Source of the DNA: an uncultured Collinsella sp.
Lineage (GTDB): Bacteria; Actinomycetota; Coriobacteriia; Coriobacteriales; Coriobacteriaceae
Length of the DNA: 12,510 nucleotides
Assembly (NCBI GenBank): GCA_900548935.1
Contig: URMR01000042.1
Location: 1 to 12,510 of the forward strand
Direction of reading: 5' to 3'
The position numbers and the translations under genes are program-made. The notes beneath the pieces were generated by a model, which worked only from the letters and a program-made list of their open reading frames with translations, was not told the DNA's origin and made no database searches. Positions 6,649-12,510 of the stretch are shown here, piece after piece. Within the stretch, counting starts at the first letter, position 1; every line of letters begins with the position of its first letter.

Positions 6649-7566
6649 ATGGACCTGCCCATCAGCCTACAAGACATTACGTATGCCGAGAATTACCTGG
6701 CGCAGGGAGACTTGGCCACGGCGACGCCGCTGTTGGAGCGTCTGGTTGAGCTCGCCGAGGAGTATATCGATGCCGAGTGCAAGACGGAGGAGAACCGCCA
6801 GTACTTTAGCTTCGATAGCAAGTTTGAGCGTCTGGCCTACCGTCGTGTGGAAAAGGATCCGCGCGAGCTGGTGCAGGTCGAGGTGCCCTTTGATCGTCTG
6901 TATTCCGACATGGCGTTTGCCTACATTCGCCAGCAGGATTATGTGAGTGCTCGCAACGCCTTGATGCAGGCCGTTCGCTGGGACCCCATGAACTGTAACT
7001 ACCGCCTGGATCTGGCAGAGCTGTTCCGCGCTCTCGAGGACAAGCAGGAGTGGGCATCGCTTTCGTTTTCGGTGCTAGAGCGTGCGAGCGACGGCAAGTG
7101 CGCCGCCCGCGCCTACGCCAACTTGGGCCAGTATTTCCTTGAGCCCGAGACCGAGAACGTCTCGGCGGCCGTGGGTTGCGCGCGTCTGGCGCTGCGCTTG
7201 GCCCCTGGCGATGCTCATACGACGCGCCTGCTCAACAAGATCCATACTGCCTATCCGGATGCCGCCGATGAGAGCGACGACCATGTGATGGGCGAACTGG
7301 CCCTGCAAGGTGTGCCGACCTCGCCTTCAGCCGAGATTGCCATTTGCCTGATCATGTGTGCGACCGACGCTGCGAGCGACGGCGACAAGCAGGAGGCGAC
7401 GCGCCTGACGGTGCGTGCTCGCGACTTGGTGGGCGAGGAGGCATGCGCGGCGATCATTAAGCTGGTGCGCGAGAGCGATGCCGAGCTCAACGCCGAGCGC
7501 AAGGCAAAGCGTGCAGGCGACGACAAGGGAGCCGACGGCGTCAAGGAGGCCGGCGATGCCCAGTAA
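6649..7566 (+). CDS. TPR-like helical-repeat protein, coupled to smpB
   Basis: A 305-residue soluble protein built of helical pairs resembling tetratricopeptide repeats. The clearest is 86-117 (SDMAFAYIRQQDYVSARNAL then MQAVRWDP), with the A-x-x-x-P-type end of a TPR. Others are at about 11-41, 119-148 and 153-188. The C-terminal tail (about 275-305) is Lys/Glu/Ala/Asp-rich and probably disordered. TPR folds usually bind other proteins; the partner here is unknown. There is no signal peptide or membrane segment. The ATG has a cgaggag Shine-Dalgarno 5 nt upstream. Its last 11 nt overlap the start of smpB, whose Shine-Dalgarno lies inside this gene, so the two should be translated together. No promoter was found between the tRNA terminator and this gene; read-through or a promoter in the short gap (6593-6636) may drive it. 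Confidence 0.85.
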   Translation: MDLPISLQDITYAENYLAQGDLATATPLLERLVELAEEYIDAECKTEENRQYFSFDSKFERLAYRRVEKDPRELVQVEVPFDRLYSDMAFAYIRQQDYVSARNALMQAVRWDPMNCNYRLDLAELFRALEDKQEWASLSFSVLERASDGKCAARAYANLGQYFLEPETENVSAAVGCARLALRLAPGDAHTTRLLNKIHTAYPDAADESDDHVMGELALQGVPTSPSAEIAICLIMCATDAASDGDKQEATRLTVRARDLVGEEACAAIIKLVRESDAELNAERKAKRAGDDKGADGVKEAGDAQ

Positions 7567-8026
7567 GCGCGAACGTAAGCTCATTTCCAAGAATCGCTCG
7601 GCGCATCACGAATACTTTATCGACGAGACGTTCGAATGCGGCATTGAGCTGAGCGGTACCGAGGTCAAGTCGATTCGCGAGCGCGCCTGTCAGATCACTG
7701 ACACCTTTGCGCTGATTCGTGGCGGCGAGTGCTGGCTGGTGGGCCTGCACATTCACCCTTACAGCCACGGTGGCGTGTGGAACCGTGATCCTGATCGTCG
7801 TCGCCGCCTGTTGCTGCATCGCAAGGAGATTGATTTTCTTGACGGCAAACTGCGCAACCGCGGCTATGCGCTGGTGCCGTTGGAGCTCTACTTTAATGCC
7901 GATGGTCGCGTAAAGCTGCTGTTGGGCCTGGGTCGCGGTAAGAAGCTCTACGACAAGCGTGAAGACATGGCCAAACGCGACGTTCAGCGCGAAATCGATC
8001 GCGCGCTGAAGGAGCGTAATCGCTAG
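7556..8026 (+). CDS. smpB: SsrA-binding protein SmpB
   Basis: Small basic protein that binds tmRNA and delivers it to stalled ribosomes for trans-translation, tagging the unfinished peptide and releasing the ribosome. The 156 residues match the usual length. Conserved blocks are NRSAHHEYFIDETFECGIEL (13-32), then SGTEVKSIRE. Later blocks are HIHPYSHGG with WNRDPDRRRRLLLHRKEI, and the C-terminal VKLLLGLGRGKKLYDKRED. The basic tail (KRDVQREIDRALKERNR) is the part that enters the ribosomal mRNA channel. The ATG at 7556 has aaggagg 6 nt upstream. An upstream in-frame ATG at 7415 would prepend 47 residues that are only a shadow of the preceding gene. No tmRNA gene is visible downstream, although smpB and ssrA are often neighbours. 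Confidence 0.96.
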   Translation: MPSKRERKLISKNRSAHHEYFIDETFECGIELSGTEVKSIRERACQITDTFALIRGGECWLVGLHIHPYSHGGVWNRDPDRRRRLLLHRKEIDFLDGKLRNRGYALVPLELYFNADGRVKLLLGLGRGKKLYDKREDMAKRDVQREIDRALKERNR

Positions 8027-8039
8027 GAGCTCTGTATAA

Positions 8040-8104
8040 GTTGCGGTGGAATGCGGACTGTTTTGCCTGTTTGAGGGGCTATTCAGTCCCTATTTCACCG
8101 CAAC
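8040..8104. repeat. Long two-step hairpin after smpB
   Basis: The outer stem gttgcggtggaat (8040-8052) pairs with 8092-8104 over 13 bp with one G-U. It continues inward by a G-U pair, one mismatch, and ggactg (8055-8060) with cagtcc (8084-8089). The loop is 23 nt. No T-run follows, so it is not a terminator itself; a true terminator lies 47 nt further. It probably belongs to a dispersed palindromic repeat family or acts as a stabilising 3' structure for the smpB mRNA. Confidence 0.65.
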
Positions 8105-8150
8105 TGCGGGCGTTCCATCTTGCTTACTGTTCTGACACATATGTCTCAAA

Positions 8151-8181
8151 GGCGGCGTCCGGTATGGACGTCGCCTTTTTT
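8151..8181 (+). terminator. Rho-independent terminator of the TPR-smpB operon
   Basis: ggcggcgtcc (8151-8160) pairs with ggacgtcgcc (8166-8175), one G-U, around loop ggtat, with six T residues (8176-8181). It lies 125 nt after the smpB stop and 52 nt before the next start codon. Confidence 0.9.
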
Positions 8182-8232
8182 GTGGGTACATACATACATG
8201 AGGTTCAATCCCGGGTTAGGGGAGTGGTCGTT

Positions 8233-8736
8233 ATGGACAAAACTGCGTTCTTTACGATGCCGAGCGGCCTGTATGTGGTGAGTGCTGCGGCCGACGGGCT
8301 GCGTGCCGGCTGCGTCATCAACACGGCGGTACAGGTGACGTCCGCGCCGCCGCGCATCTCGGTTGCCGTGAACAAGGAAAATGTCACGTCTGGTGTTATC
8401 TCGTCTGCCAAGGCTTTTGCGCTGACCGTGATCGATCAGACGGCCGATATGCTCTACATTGGCAACTTTGGATTTCGCACCAGCAGCGATTATGACAAAT
8501 TTGCCAAGTACGAGACGCGCGAGACCGCACTGGGCATGCCCTATGTTCCCGAGCACGCGGCGGCCTTGTTTAGCTGCCGTTTGATTGACACTGTTGACGT
8601 GGGCACGCACCTGATCTTTATTGGCGAGGTTGAGGATGCCGAGCGCCTGAGCGACGAGACGCCGCTCACCTACGATTACTACCATAAGGTCCTGAAGGGC
8701 AAGACGCCTCCGAAGGCGTCCTCGTATCAAGGCTAG
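8233..8736 (+). CDS. Hrb-type flavin reductase (rubredoxin-linked flavoreductase)
   Basis: A 167-residue FMN-binding flavin-reductase domain of the type found at the N-terminus of Hrb (high-molecular-weight rubredoxin) in anaerobes such as Moorella. There it passes electrons from NAD(P)H through rubredoxin to flavodiiron proteins that reduce O2 or NO. Family traits seen are the SGLYVVSAA start, CVINTAVQVTSAPPRISVAV (FMN site), the NKENVTSGVI segment, IGNFGFRTSSDYDKF, and the ending GTHLIFIGEVEDAERL with LTYDYYHKVLKGKTPPKA. The fused rubredoxin domain is absent; a separate rubredoxin gene follows 88 nt downstream. A TTG-started form from 8041 is rejected because it would cross both the hairpin at 8040 and the terminator at 8151. 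The ATG at 8233 has ggggag 8 nt upstream and aligns with the family start. The physiological partner is inferred. Confidence 0.85.
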   Translation: MDKTAFFTMPSGLYVVSAAADGLRAGCVINTAVQVTSAPPRISVAVNKENVTSGVISSAKAFALTVIDQTADMLYIGNFGFRTSSDYDKFAKYETRETALGMPYVPEHAAALFSCRLIDTVDVGTHLIFIGEVEDAERLSDETPLTYDYYHKVLKGKTPPKASSYQG

Positions 8737-8753
8737 AAATGTTTTAAAAATAC

Positions 8754-8781
8754 TTGCATTATATTATTGAGAACATATACT
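8754..8781 (+). promoter_or_regulatory. Promoter of the rubredoxin gene
   Basis: TTGCAT (8754-8759) and TATACT (8776-8781) are spaced by 16 bp in a markedly A/T-rich stretch. An inverted pair acttgc (8752-8757) and gcaagt (8787-8792) brackets the promoter and might be an operator. The leader to the start codon is about 37 nt. Confidence 0.65.
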
Positions 8782-8824
8782 AATAAGCAAGTACACCAGC
8801 AGTCACGTTCGAGAGGAGAACATC

Positions 8825-8968
8825 ATGGCTGAGGAGAAGAAGACGTATAAGTTCGTGTGCATCGTTTGCGGTTACGAGGTTGAGGTCGACACGCCCGAGC
8901 TGCCCGAGGACTACGTGTGCCCGGTTTGCGGCGTCGGTCCCGATCAGTTTGAGCTCGTCGAGGAGTAA
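8825..8968 (+). CDS. Compact rubredoxin
   Basis: A 47-residue iron-sulfur-type electron carrier binding one Fe through four Cys. The first knuckle is C12-I-V-C15-G-Y and the second is C32-P-V-C35-G, followed by the very typical VGPDQFELVEE tail. Standard rubredoxins have about 29 residues between the two Cys pairs; here there are only 16, so most of the middle loop with its usual aromatic core residues is missing. LPEDYVCPVCG matches the classic LPDDWVCPVCG. The ATG has a gagagg-agg purine run shortly upstream and the gene has its own promoter. It lies 88 nt after the Hrb-type flavin reductase, so it is the natural electron acceptor of that enzyme; together they equal a split Hrb. A strong terminator follows. 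It is too short for many gene callers. Confidence 0.92.
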   Translation: MAEEKKTYKFVCIVCGYEVEVDTPELPEDYVCPVCGVGPDQFELVEE

Positions 8969-9008
8969 CTCGCAGACACACGGCGAAAGCCGAACATAGC
9001 TCTGTCCA

Positions 9009-9043
9009 AGGGTCCCGGTCGGATATCCGGCCGGGGCCCTTTT
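9009..9043 (+). terminator. Rho-independent terminator after the rubredoxin gene
   Basis: A 14-bp G+C-rich stem (9009-9022 with 9027-9040, some G-U pairs) has the loop atat and ends in TTTT (9040-9043). It lies 41 nt after the rubredoxin stop. Confidence 0.88.
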
Positions 9044-9063
9044 CCTCCGTCCTCAAGGGATCA
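9040..9063. repeat. Partial copy of the 1958-2043 element
   Basis: This 24-bp stretch is the reverse complement of 1958-1981 with 22 of 24 identities, including ttttcctccgtcc and gggatca. As at the first site, it abuts a terminator. A small hairpin, cggct (9064-9068) with agccg (9075-9079), follows directly. Confidence 0.6.
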
Positions 9064-9105
9064 CGGCTGCTGTTAGCCGATCCAGTCTGTTGTGAGTCCG
9101 GCCGA

Positions 9106-9247
9106 CCGTTTGTCTTAATCTGTAACATCTAGCAGTGAAAACGGGGCCTACGTGTTACAGGTTGAGACAAACGGAGCTGTCCCTCGGAATGATCTCGATC
9201 TGTAACATCTAGACCCGCTTTTGATGTCTAGATGTTACAGATCGAGA
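9106..9247. repeat. Palindromic 80-bp repeat array, left part (two units) downstream of the mntH-like gene
   Basis: Unit 1 pairs 9106-9127 with 9153-9174 (22 bp, a few G-U pairs). Unit 2 pairs 9193-9213 with 9227-9247 (21 bp, perfect). The common arm is TCTCGATCTGTAACA. In both units exactly 25 nt separate tgtaaca from tgttaca, and the two tgtaaca cores start 80 nt apart (9121, 9201). The linker is 25 nt. The loop of unit 2 matches the other loops only when reversed, so it sits in opposite orientation. There is no T-run and no conserved reading frame. Confidence 0.85.
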
Positions 9248-9275
9248 CGTTTGCCTGGGTAGGTGCCCCGTCTCA

Positions 9276-10532
9276 TTACATTCCTGTCAACAACACGACA
9301 TCGAGAATCGTCACGATGGTGCCGATCCCTACGAGCAGCGCGTTGAGCGGGCGCGAGTTGGCGTATTTGCCCATGACGCGGGGCGAACTGGTGAGTCGTA
9401 TGAGCACAAAGACCGTAATTGGCAGCTGAAGCGACAGCAGCGCCTGACTCCAAATGAGACCCTCAAAAGGATTCGGGACGACCAAGCACGCCGCCACTGC
9501 GCCGACGAAGCAGGCCGCCACCCCGATCGAGGAATGTCGGTCGTGGATGTCGTATTCCTCGTCGAACATGCCCGCGATGATGGTTCCCGCCGCCATGCCC
9601 GCCGTCACACTACTCGATATGCCCGCAAACAGCAGTGCCACCGCAAAGATGGTCGAGCTTGCCGGGCCCAGAATGGGGGAGAGTGTAGCCGCTGCGACGG
9701 CGAGGTCGTCAACGACAATGCCGTGCGCAAAGAAGGTCGTTGCGGCCAGGATGACCATGGCCGAGTTGATTGCCCAGCCCACACCCATCGAAAAGAGCGT
9801 GTCGAAGAGCTCGTAGCGCAGACGTTCTTCGATAACCTGCTCGCCTTGGCCTTCGAAGTGCATGGATTGGATGACCTCGGAGTGCAGGAAGAGGTTGTGG
9901 GGCATAACGACCGCGCCTAGGACACTTACGATAATCGCGGCCGAGCCGGTGGGCATACTGGGTGTGATCCAACTTGTGGCGGCTTGCGGCCAGTTGACCT
10001 TGACCAGCGCAAGCTCGGCCAAAAACGAAAGTCCTACCACGCCTACGAAGGCGATGATCCATCGCTCGGCGCGTTTGTAGGAGCTTGTCATGAGCATGGC
10101 AATCGATGCCGCCGCCACGATGACGCAGCCGGCGCGTACGGGCAGGCCAAAGAGCATTTGAAGCGCGATCGCACCGCCCAGGACTTCGGCCATGGCGGTG
10201 GCGACCGTGGTTAGATACGCGCTGCTGAGTATCGCACGCCCGACGAGGCGGGGCAGGTGGCGCGTCGTGGCCTCGGCAAGACACATGCCCGTGGCGATGC
10301 CCAAGTGCGCCGCGTTGTGCTGCAGCACGATGAGCATGATCGTGGACAGCGTGACGATCCACAGCAGCGCGTAGCCAAACTGCGAGCCCGCGGCCATATT
10401 GGAGGCCCAATTGCCCGGGTCGATAAAGCCGACGGTCACGAGCAGTCCGGGGCCGATATGCCGTGCGATGTCGAGTCCGCCGTGGCCACCGGTGCGCGGG
10501 GAGCCAAAGTGATGTTTGAGATGGTTGATCAT
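9276..10532 (-). CDS. mntH: NRAMP-family divalent metal (Mn/Fe) transporter
   Basis: A 418-residue proton-coupled metal importer of the inner membrane, family NRAMP/MntH, with about 11 predicted membrane helices. The TM1 metal-binding motif is GFIDPGNWASNMAAGSQFGY (D38 and N41), and the TM6 motif is AVVMPHNLFLHSEVIQS (M210, P211, H212). These give the Asp, Asn and Met ligands of bacterial NRAMPs that select Mn2+/Fe2+. The start at 10532 (MINHLKHHFG) is preferred: aggag lies 6 nt upstream, and a promoter begins about 37 nt before it. A start at 10568 would overlap the promoter -10. Transcription runs leftward, opposite to all neighbours. The gene is flanked on both sides by the 80-bp palindromic repeat arrays, about 29 bp after its stop and 122 bp before its start. 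Manganese uptake would fit the oxygen-defence genes next door, but substrate choice is inferred. Confidence 0.92.
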   Translation of the reverse strand: MINHLKHHFGSPRTGGHGGLDIARHIGPGLLVTVGFIDPGNWASNMAAGSQFGYALLWIVTLSTIMLIVLQHNAAHLGIATGMCLAEATTRHLPRLVGRAILSSAYLTTVATAMAEVLGGAIALQMLFGLPVRAGCVIVAAASIAMLMTSSYKRAERWIIAFVGVVGLSFLAELALVKVNWPQAATSWITPSMPTGSAAIIVSVLGAVVMPHNLFLHSEVIQSMHFEGQGEQVIEERLRYELFDTLFSMGVGWAINSAMVILAATTFFAHGIVVDDLAVAAATLSPILGPASSTIFAVALLFAGISSSVTAGMAAGTIIAGMFDEEYDIHDRHSSIGVAACFVGAVAACLVVPNPFEGLIWSQALLSLQLPITVFVLIRLTSSPRVMGKYANSRPLNALLVGIGTIVTILDVVLLTGM

Positions 10533-10568
10533 GGTGCGCTCCTGTGTGCCGTTTGCTTGACGCCGCAA

Positions 10569-10597
10569 ATGATACCCGTTTTAGGCTCAAAAGTTAA
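10569..10597 (-). promoter_or_regulatory. Promoter of the mntH-like gene
   Basis: On the minus strand, TTAACT (10592-10597) and TATCAT (10569-10574) are spaced by exactly 17 bp. Transcription would start near 10562, leaving a leader of about 30 nt before the ATG at 10532. No convincing DtxR/MntR-type box was seen. Confidence 0.6.
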
Positions 10598-10653
10598 CCA
10601 TGACTAACAAAATTGCTGTATTTGGACAGGATAGTGAAAGGGGACTGCCGAAA

Positions 10654-10874
10654 TGTCTTGGTCTGTAACAACTGGGGATGGAAATTGGGTCTAGGTGTTA
10701 CAGATCGAGACAGGAAGAAATGGTCCTATGGAAAATCTCGATCTGTAACAGCTGACCGCCAAAACCGGCCCTTCGTGTTACAGATCGAGACATTCGGAGC
10801 CGTCTCTCAATAACATCTCAATCTGTAACAGTTAGTCGTCGAAATTGGGTCTTCCTGTTACAGATTGAGATGTT
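10654..10874. repeat. Palindromic 80-bp repeat array, right part (three units) upstream of the mntH-like gene
   Basis: Three hairpins pair 10654-10670 with 10696-10712 (17 bp, two G-U), 10736-10750 with 10776-10790 (15 bp, perfect) and 10812-10830 with 10856-10874 (19 bp, perfect). The tgtaaca cores start at 10664, 10744 and 10824, an exact 80-bp period. Each loop is 25 nt and each linker is 25 nt between the 15-nt arms. The loops share a core like GAAAnnGGGnCT. Because 80 is not a multiple of three, no protein repeat is encoded. Confidence 0.88.
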
Positions 10875-11054
10875 TGAAGCGGTGAGCTTACGGGCCGAAC
10901 CTGGGGCCCTTGTTGTCGCCCTTGAGGTCGGCGGCGTCCACTCGTAGGGCGTGCGTTACGCGATTGTTTCGAAACGGGCGGGAAACACAACGGGCCGGCG
11001 ATGCTCCTAGTATGCCTATTCAACTGACTGTCTAATATCTAGGGGAGGATCGCG
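10875..11054. other. Intergenic region before gltB
   Basis: It holds a perfect 10-bp palindrome gtttcgaaac (10966-10975) and an A/T-richer stretch before the gltB ribosome binding site, with possible -10 boxes TAGTAT (11008-11013) and TAATAT (11033-11038). No matching -35 was found. A minus-strand frame ending at 10888 reads ADLKGDNKGPRFGP and looks protein-like, but has no start or ribosome binding site. Confidence 0.4.
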
Positions 11055-12510
11055 ATGCAGGCAGATTCCGCTCAGCAGCAGGGCCTTTATCGCCCCGAAT
11101 TCGACCACGATGCATGTGGCATCGGCGCGCTTGCCGATATCAACGGTGAGCGCCATCACCAGATTCTGGACGATGCGCTGTCCATTCTGGTCAACTTGGA
11201 GCACCGCGGCGGAACGGGACTCGAGAAGAACACCGGCGACGGCGCCGGCATCCTGTTTCAGGTTCCGCATCACTTTTTCCGCAAAGAGGCTCAAAAGTGC
11301 GGCCAGATTCTGCCGGCAGAGGGCGACTATGGCGTGGCCATGCTGTTCTTCCCGCAGGACGACAAGGGCGTAGAGGATGCCCGCCGCGTGTTTGAGGAGG
11401 GTTGCGCCGAGGCCGGCGTGCCGCTGCTCTTTTGGCGCGAGGTGCCGGTCGACCCGCACGACCTGGGCGAGACGGCCCGCGCCTGCATGCCTACCATCCT
11501 GCAGGCCTTTCTGGGCCGTCCGGACGACACGCCCGCCGGCGATGCCTTCGAGCGTCGCCTGTACGTGTGCCGTCGCACCATCGAGAAGAAGGCCGACGCC
11601 GAGTTTGCCCTGCGCGACAAGATCTTCTACGTGTGCTCCATGAGTTCGCGCACCATCGTGTACAAGGGCATGCTGGTCGCCACGCAGATGCGCCGCTTCT
11701 TCATCGACCTCAACGACGCCGCCGTCAAGACGGCCGTGGCGCTCGTCCATTCGCGCTACTCCACCAATACTACGCCCAGCTGGGAGCGCGCGCACCCCAA
11801 CCGCTTTATCATCCACAACGGCGAGATCAACACCCTCAAGGGCAACGTCAACTGGATTCGCGCCCGCGAGCCCAACCTGTACAGCCCCGTGCTGCAGCAT
11901 GATCTTGAGCGCGTGATGCCCATCATCAACCGCGAGGGTTCCGACTCCGCGATTCTGGACAATGTGCTTGAGTTCCTGGTCATGAACGGTCGCCCGCTTA
12001 CGCGTGCCGCGTCCATGCTGCTGCCCGAGCCGTGGGACCACAACGACAGCCTGAGTGAGGAGCGCCGCGCCTACGATGCCTACCAGTCCATGCTCATGGA
12101 GCCCTGGGACGGCCCGGCCGCCATCGCCTTTACCGACGGTCGCACGCTGGGTGCCGCCCTCGACCGTAACGGCCTGCGCCCCGCCCGCTACTATGTGACG
12201 CGCGACGGTCGCTTTATGCTGGCAAGCGAGGTGGGCACCATCGAGGTAAGCCCCGAGAACATCCTGACGAGCGGCTGTCTGGGGCCGGGCCAGATGCTCG
12301 AGGTCGACTTTGCCCGCGGGCGCGTCATCTACAACGACGAGCTGCGCGCCCGCTATGCCAAGGAAAAGCCCTACCGCGACTGGATTGCCGAGGAGACACT
12401 GACCGTTGACGCGCTCGATGAGCCCGTTGCGGCAACGCCCGCCGAGGACGCCGAGGTGCCCGCCGCCGTGCGCATGGCCAAGCTCGGCTACCACTGGGAT
12501 GACGTCGACG
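11055..12510 (+). CDS. gltB: Glutamate synthase large subunit, N-terminal part (runs off the window)
   Basis: Large subunit of glutamate synthase (GOGAT), which makes two glutamates from glutamine and 2-oxoglutarate in ammonia assimilation. The 485 codons present cover the class-II glutamine amidotransferase domain and the beginning of the central region. C21 in DHDACGIG is the expected nucleophile; a 20-residue propeptide would be removed to expose it. Other conserved parts are LEHRGGTGLEKNTGDGAGIL, HSRYSTNT (232-239) and HNGEINTLKGNVNWIRAREP (254-273), the latter two binding glutamine. REGSDSAILDNVLE, MEPWDGPAA and LDRNGLRPARYY also fit the family. The ATG has aggggagga 6 nt upstream. No stop is reached by the right edge; the full protein should be about 1,500 residues, with synthase and FMN/Fe-S domains beyond the window, where gltD may follow. 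Confidence 0.95.
   Translation, partial: MQADSAQQQGLYRPEFDHDACGIGALADINGERHHQILDDALSILVNLEHRGGTGLEKNTGDGAGILFQVPHHFFRKEAQKCGQILPAEGDYGVAMLFFPQDDKGVEDARRVFEEGCAEAGVPLLFWREVPVDPHDLGETARACMPTILQAFLGRPDDTPAGDAFERRLYVCRRTIEKKADAEFALRDKIFYVCSMSSRTIVYKGMLVATQMRRFFIDLNDAAVKTAVALVHSRYSTNTTPSWERAHPNRFIIHNGEINTLKGNVNWIRAREPNLYSPVLQHDLERVMPIINREGSDSAILDNVLEFLVMNGRPLTRAASMLLPEPWDHNDSLSEERRAYDAYQSMLMEPWDGPAAIAFTDGRTLGAALDRNGLRPARYYVTRDGRFMLASEVGTIEVSPENILTSGCLGPGQMLEVDFARGRVIYNDELRARYAKEKPYRDWIAEETLTVDALDEPVAATPAEDAEVPAAVRMAKLGYHWDDVD

Noticed and set aside
8041..8232. Longer N-terminus for the flavin reductase
   Set aside because: It would translate through a strong terminator and a long hairpin; the ATG at 8233 has a ribosome binding site and fits the family start.
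8027..8232. tmRNA gene (ssrA) next to smpB
   Set aside because: The space is too short, and no tRNA-Ala-like ends or tag reading frame are present.
10581..10599. DtxR/MntR-type operator at the mntH-like promoter
   Set aside because: The ttagg...ttaacc stretch has poor dyad symmetry; too few positions match to support a metal-repressor box.
10613..10813. Reading frame crossing the right repeat array
   Set aside because: The 80-bp period is not a multiple of three, so the repeats shift frame. There is no ribosome binding site and no family resemblance.
9106..10874. CRISPR array
   Set aside because: The repeated arms alternate in orientation, the spacers resemble one another, and no cas genes are present.
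11016..12494. 492-codon minus-strand frame opposite gltB
   Set aside because: The plus strand clearly encodes glutamate synthase with its catalytic and substrate-binding motifs; the opposite frame is a shadow due to high GC3.

Overview
The window looks like chromosome of a G+C-rich, anaerobic Actinomycetota, most likely a Coriobacteriia relative such as Collinsella (moderate confidence). The reasons are the order ftsE-ftsX followed by smpB, the strong GC3 bias of the genes, and a flavoreductase/rubredoxin pair of the kind used by anaerobes against O2. No rRNA or species-defining marker is present.

Left part (1-4290): ftsE and ftsX overlap by 14 nt and end at a strong terminator. FtsE carries a Pro/Ala-rich N-terminal extension and its frame is open at the left window edge. 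An 86-bp nested inverted-repeat element follows, then rnr (RNase R).

Middle part (4291-8026): a small serine recombinase, an ArsC/Spx-like thioredoxin-fold protein and a convergent short protein of unclear role lie here. A tRNA-Gln(CUG)/tRNA-Glu(CUC) pair with its own promoter and terminator comes next. Then a TPR-like protein gene overlaps smpB by 11 nt. RNase R and SmpB are partners in trans-translation. In many actinobacteria smpB directly follows ftsX, so the recombinase-to-tRNA block looks like accessory DNA set into a conserved neighbourhood. No tmRNA gene was seen.

Right part (8027-12510): a long hairpin and a terminator precede an Hrb-type flavin reductase gene. A very compact 47-residue rubredoxin with its own promoter follows. 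Next is a leftward NRAMP-family metal transporter gene (mntH-like). The window ends inside gltB (glutamate synthase large subunit), running rightward off the edge.

The most unusual non-coding feature is a palindromic repeat array on both sides of the mntH-like gene: two units on the left (9106-9247) and three on the right (10654-10874). A 15-nt arm and its reverse complement alternate with exactly 25 nt between neighbours, giving an exact 80-bp period. The 25-nt loops share a core, and one of the five units is flipped. Several other hairpins without U-tracts (5633-5682, 8040-8104, 1958-2043) suggest a genome with several dispersed palindromic repeat families.
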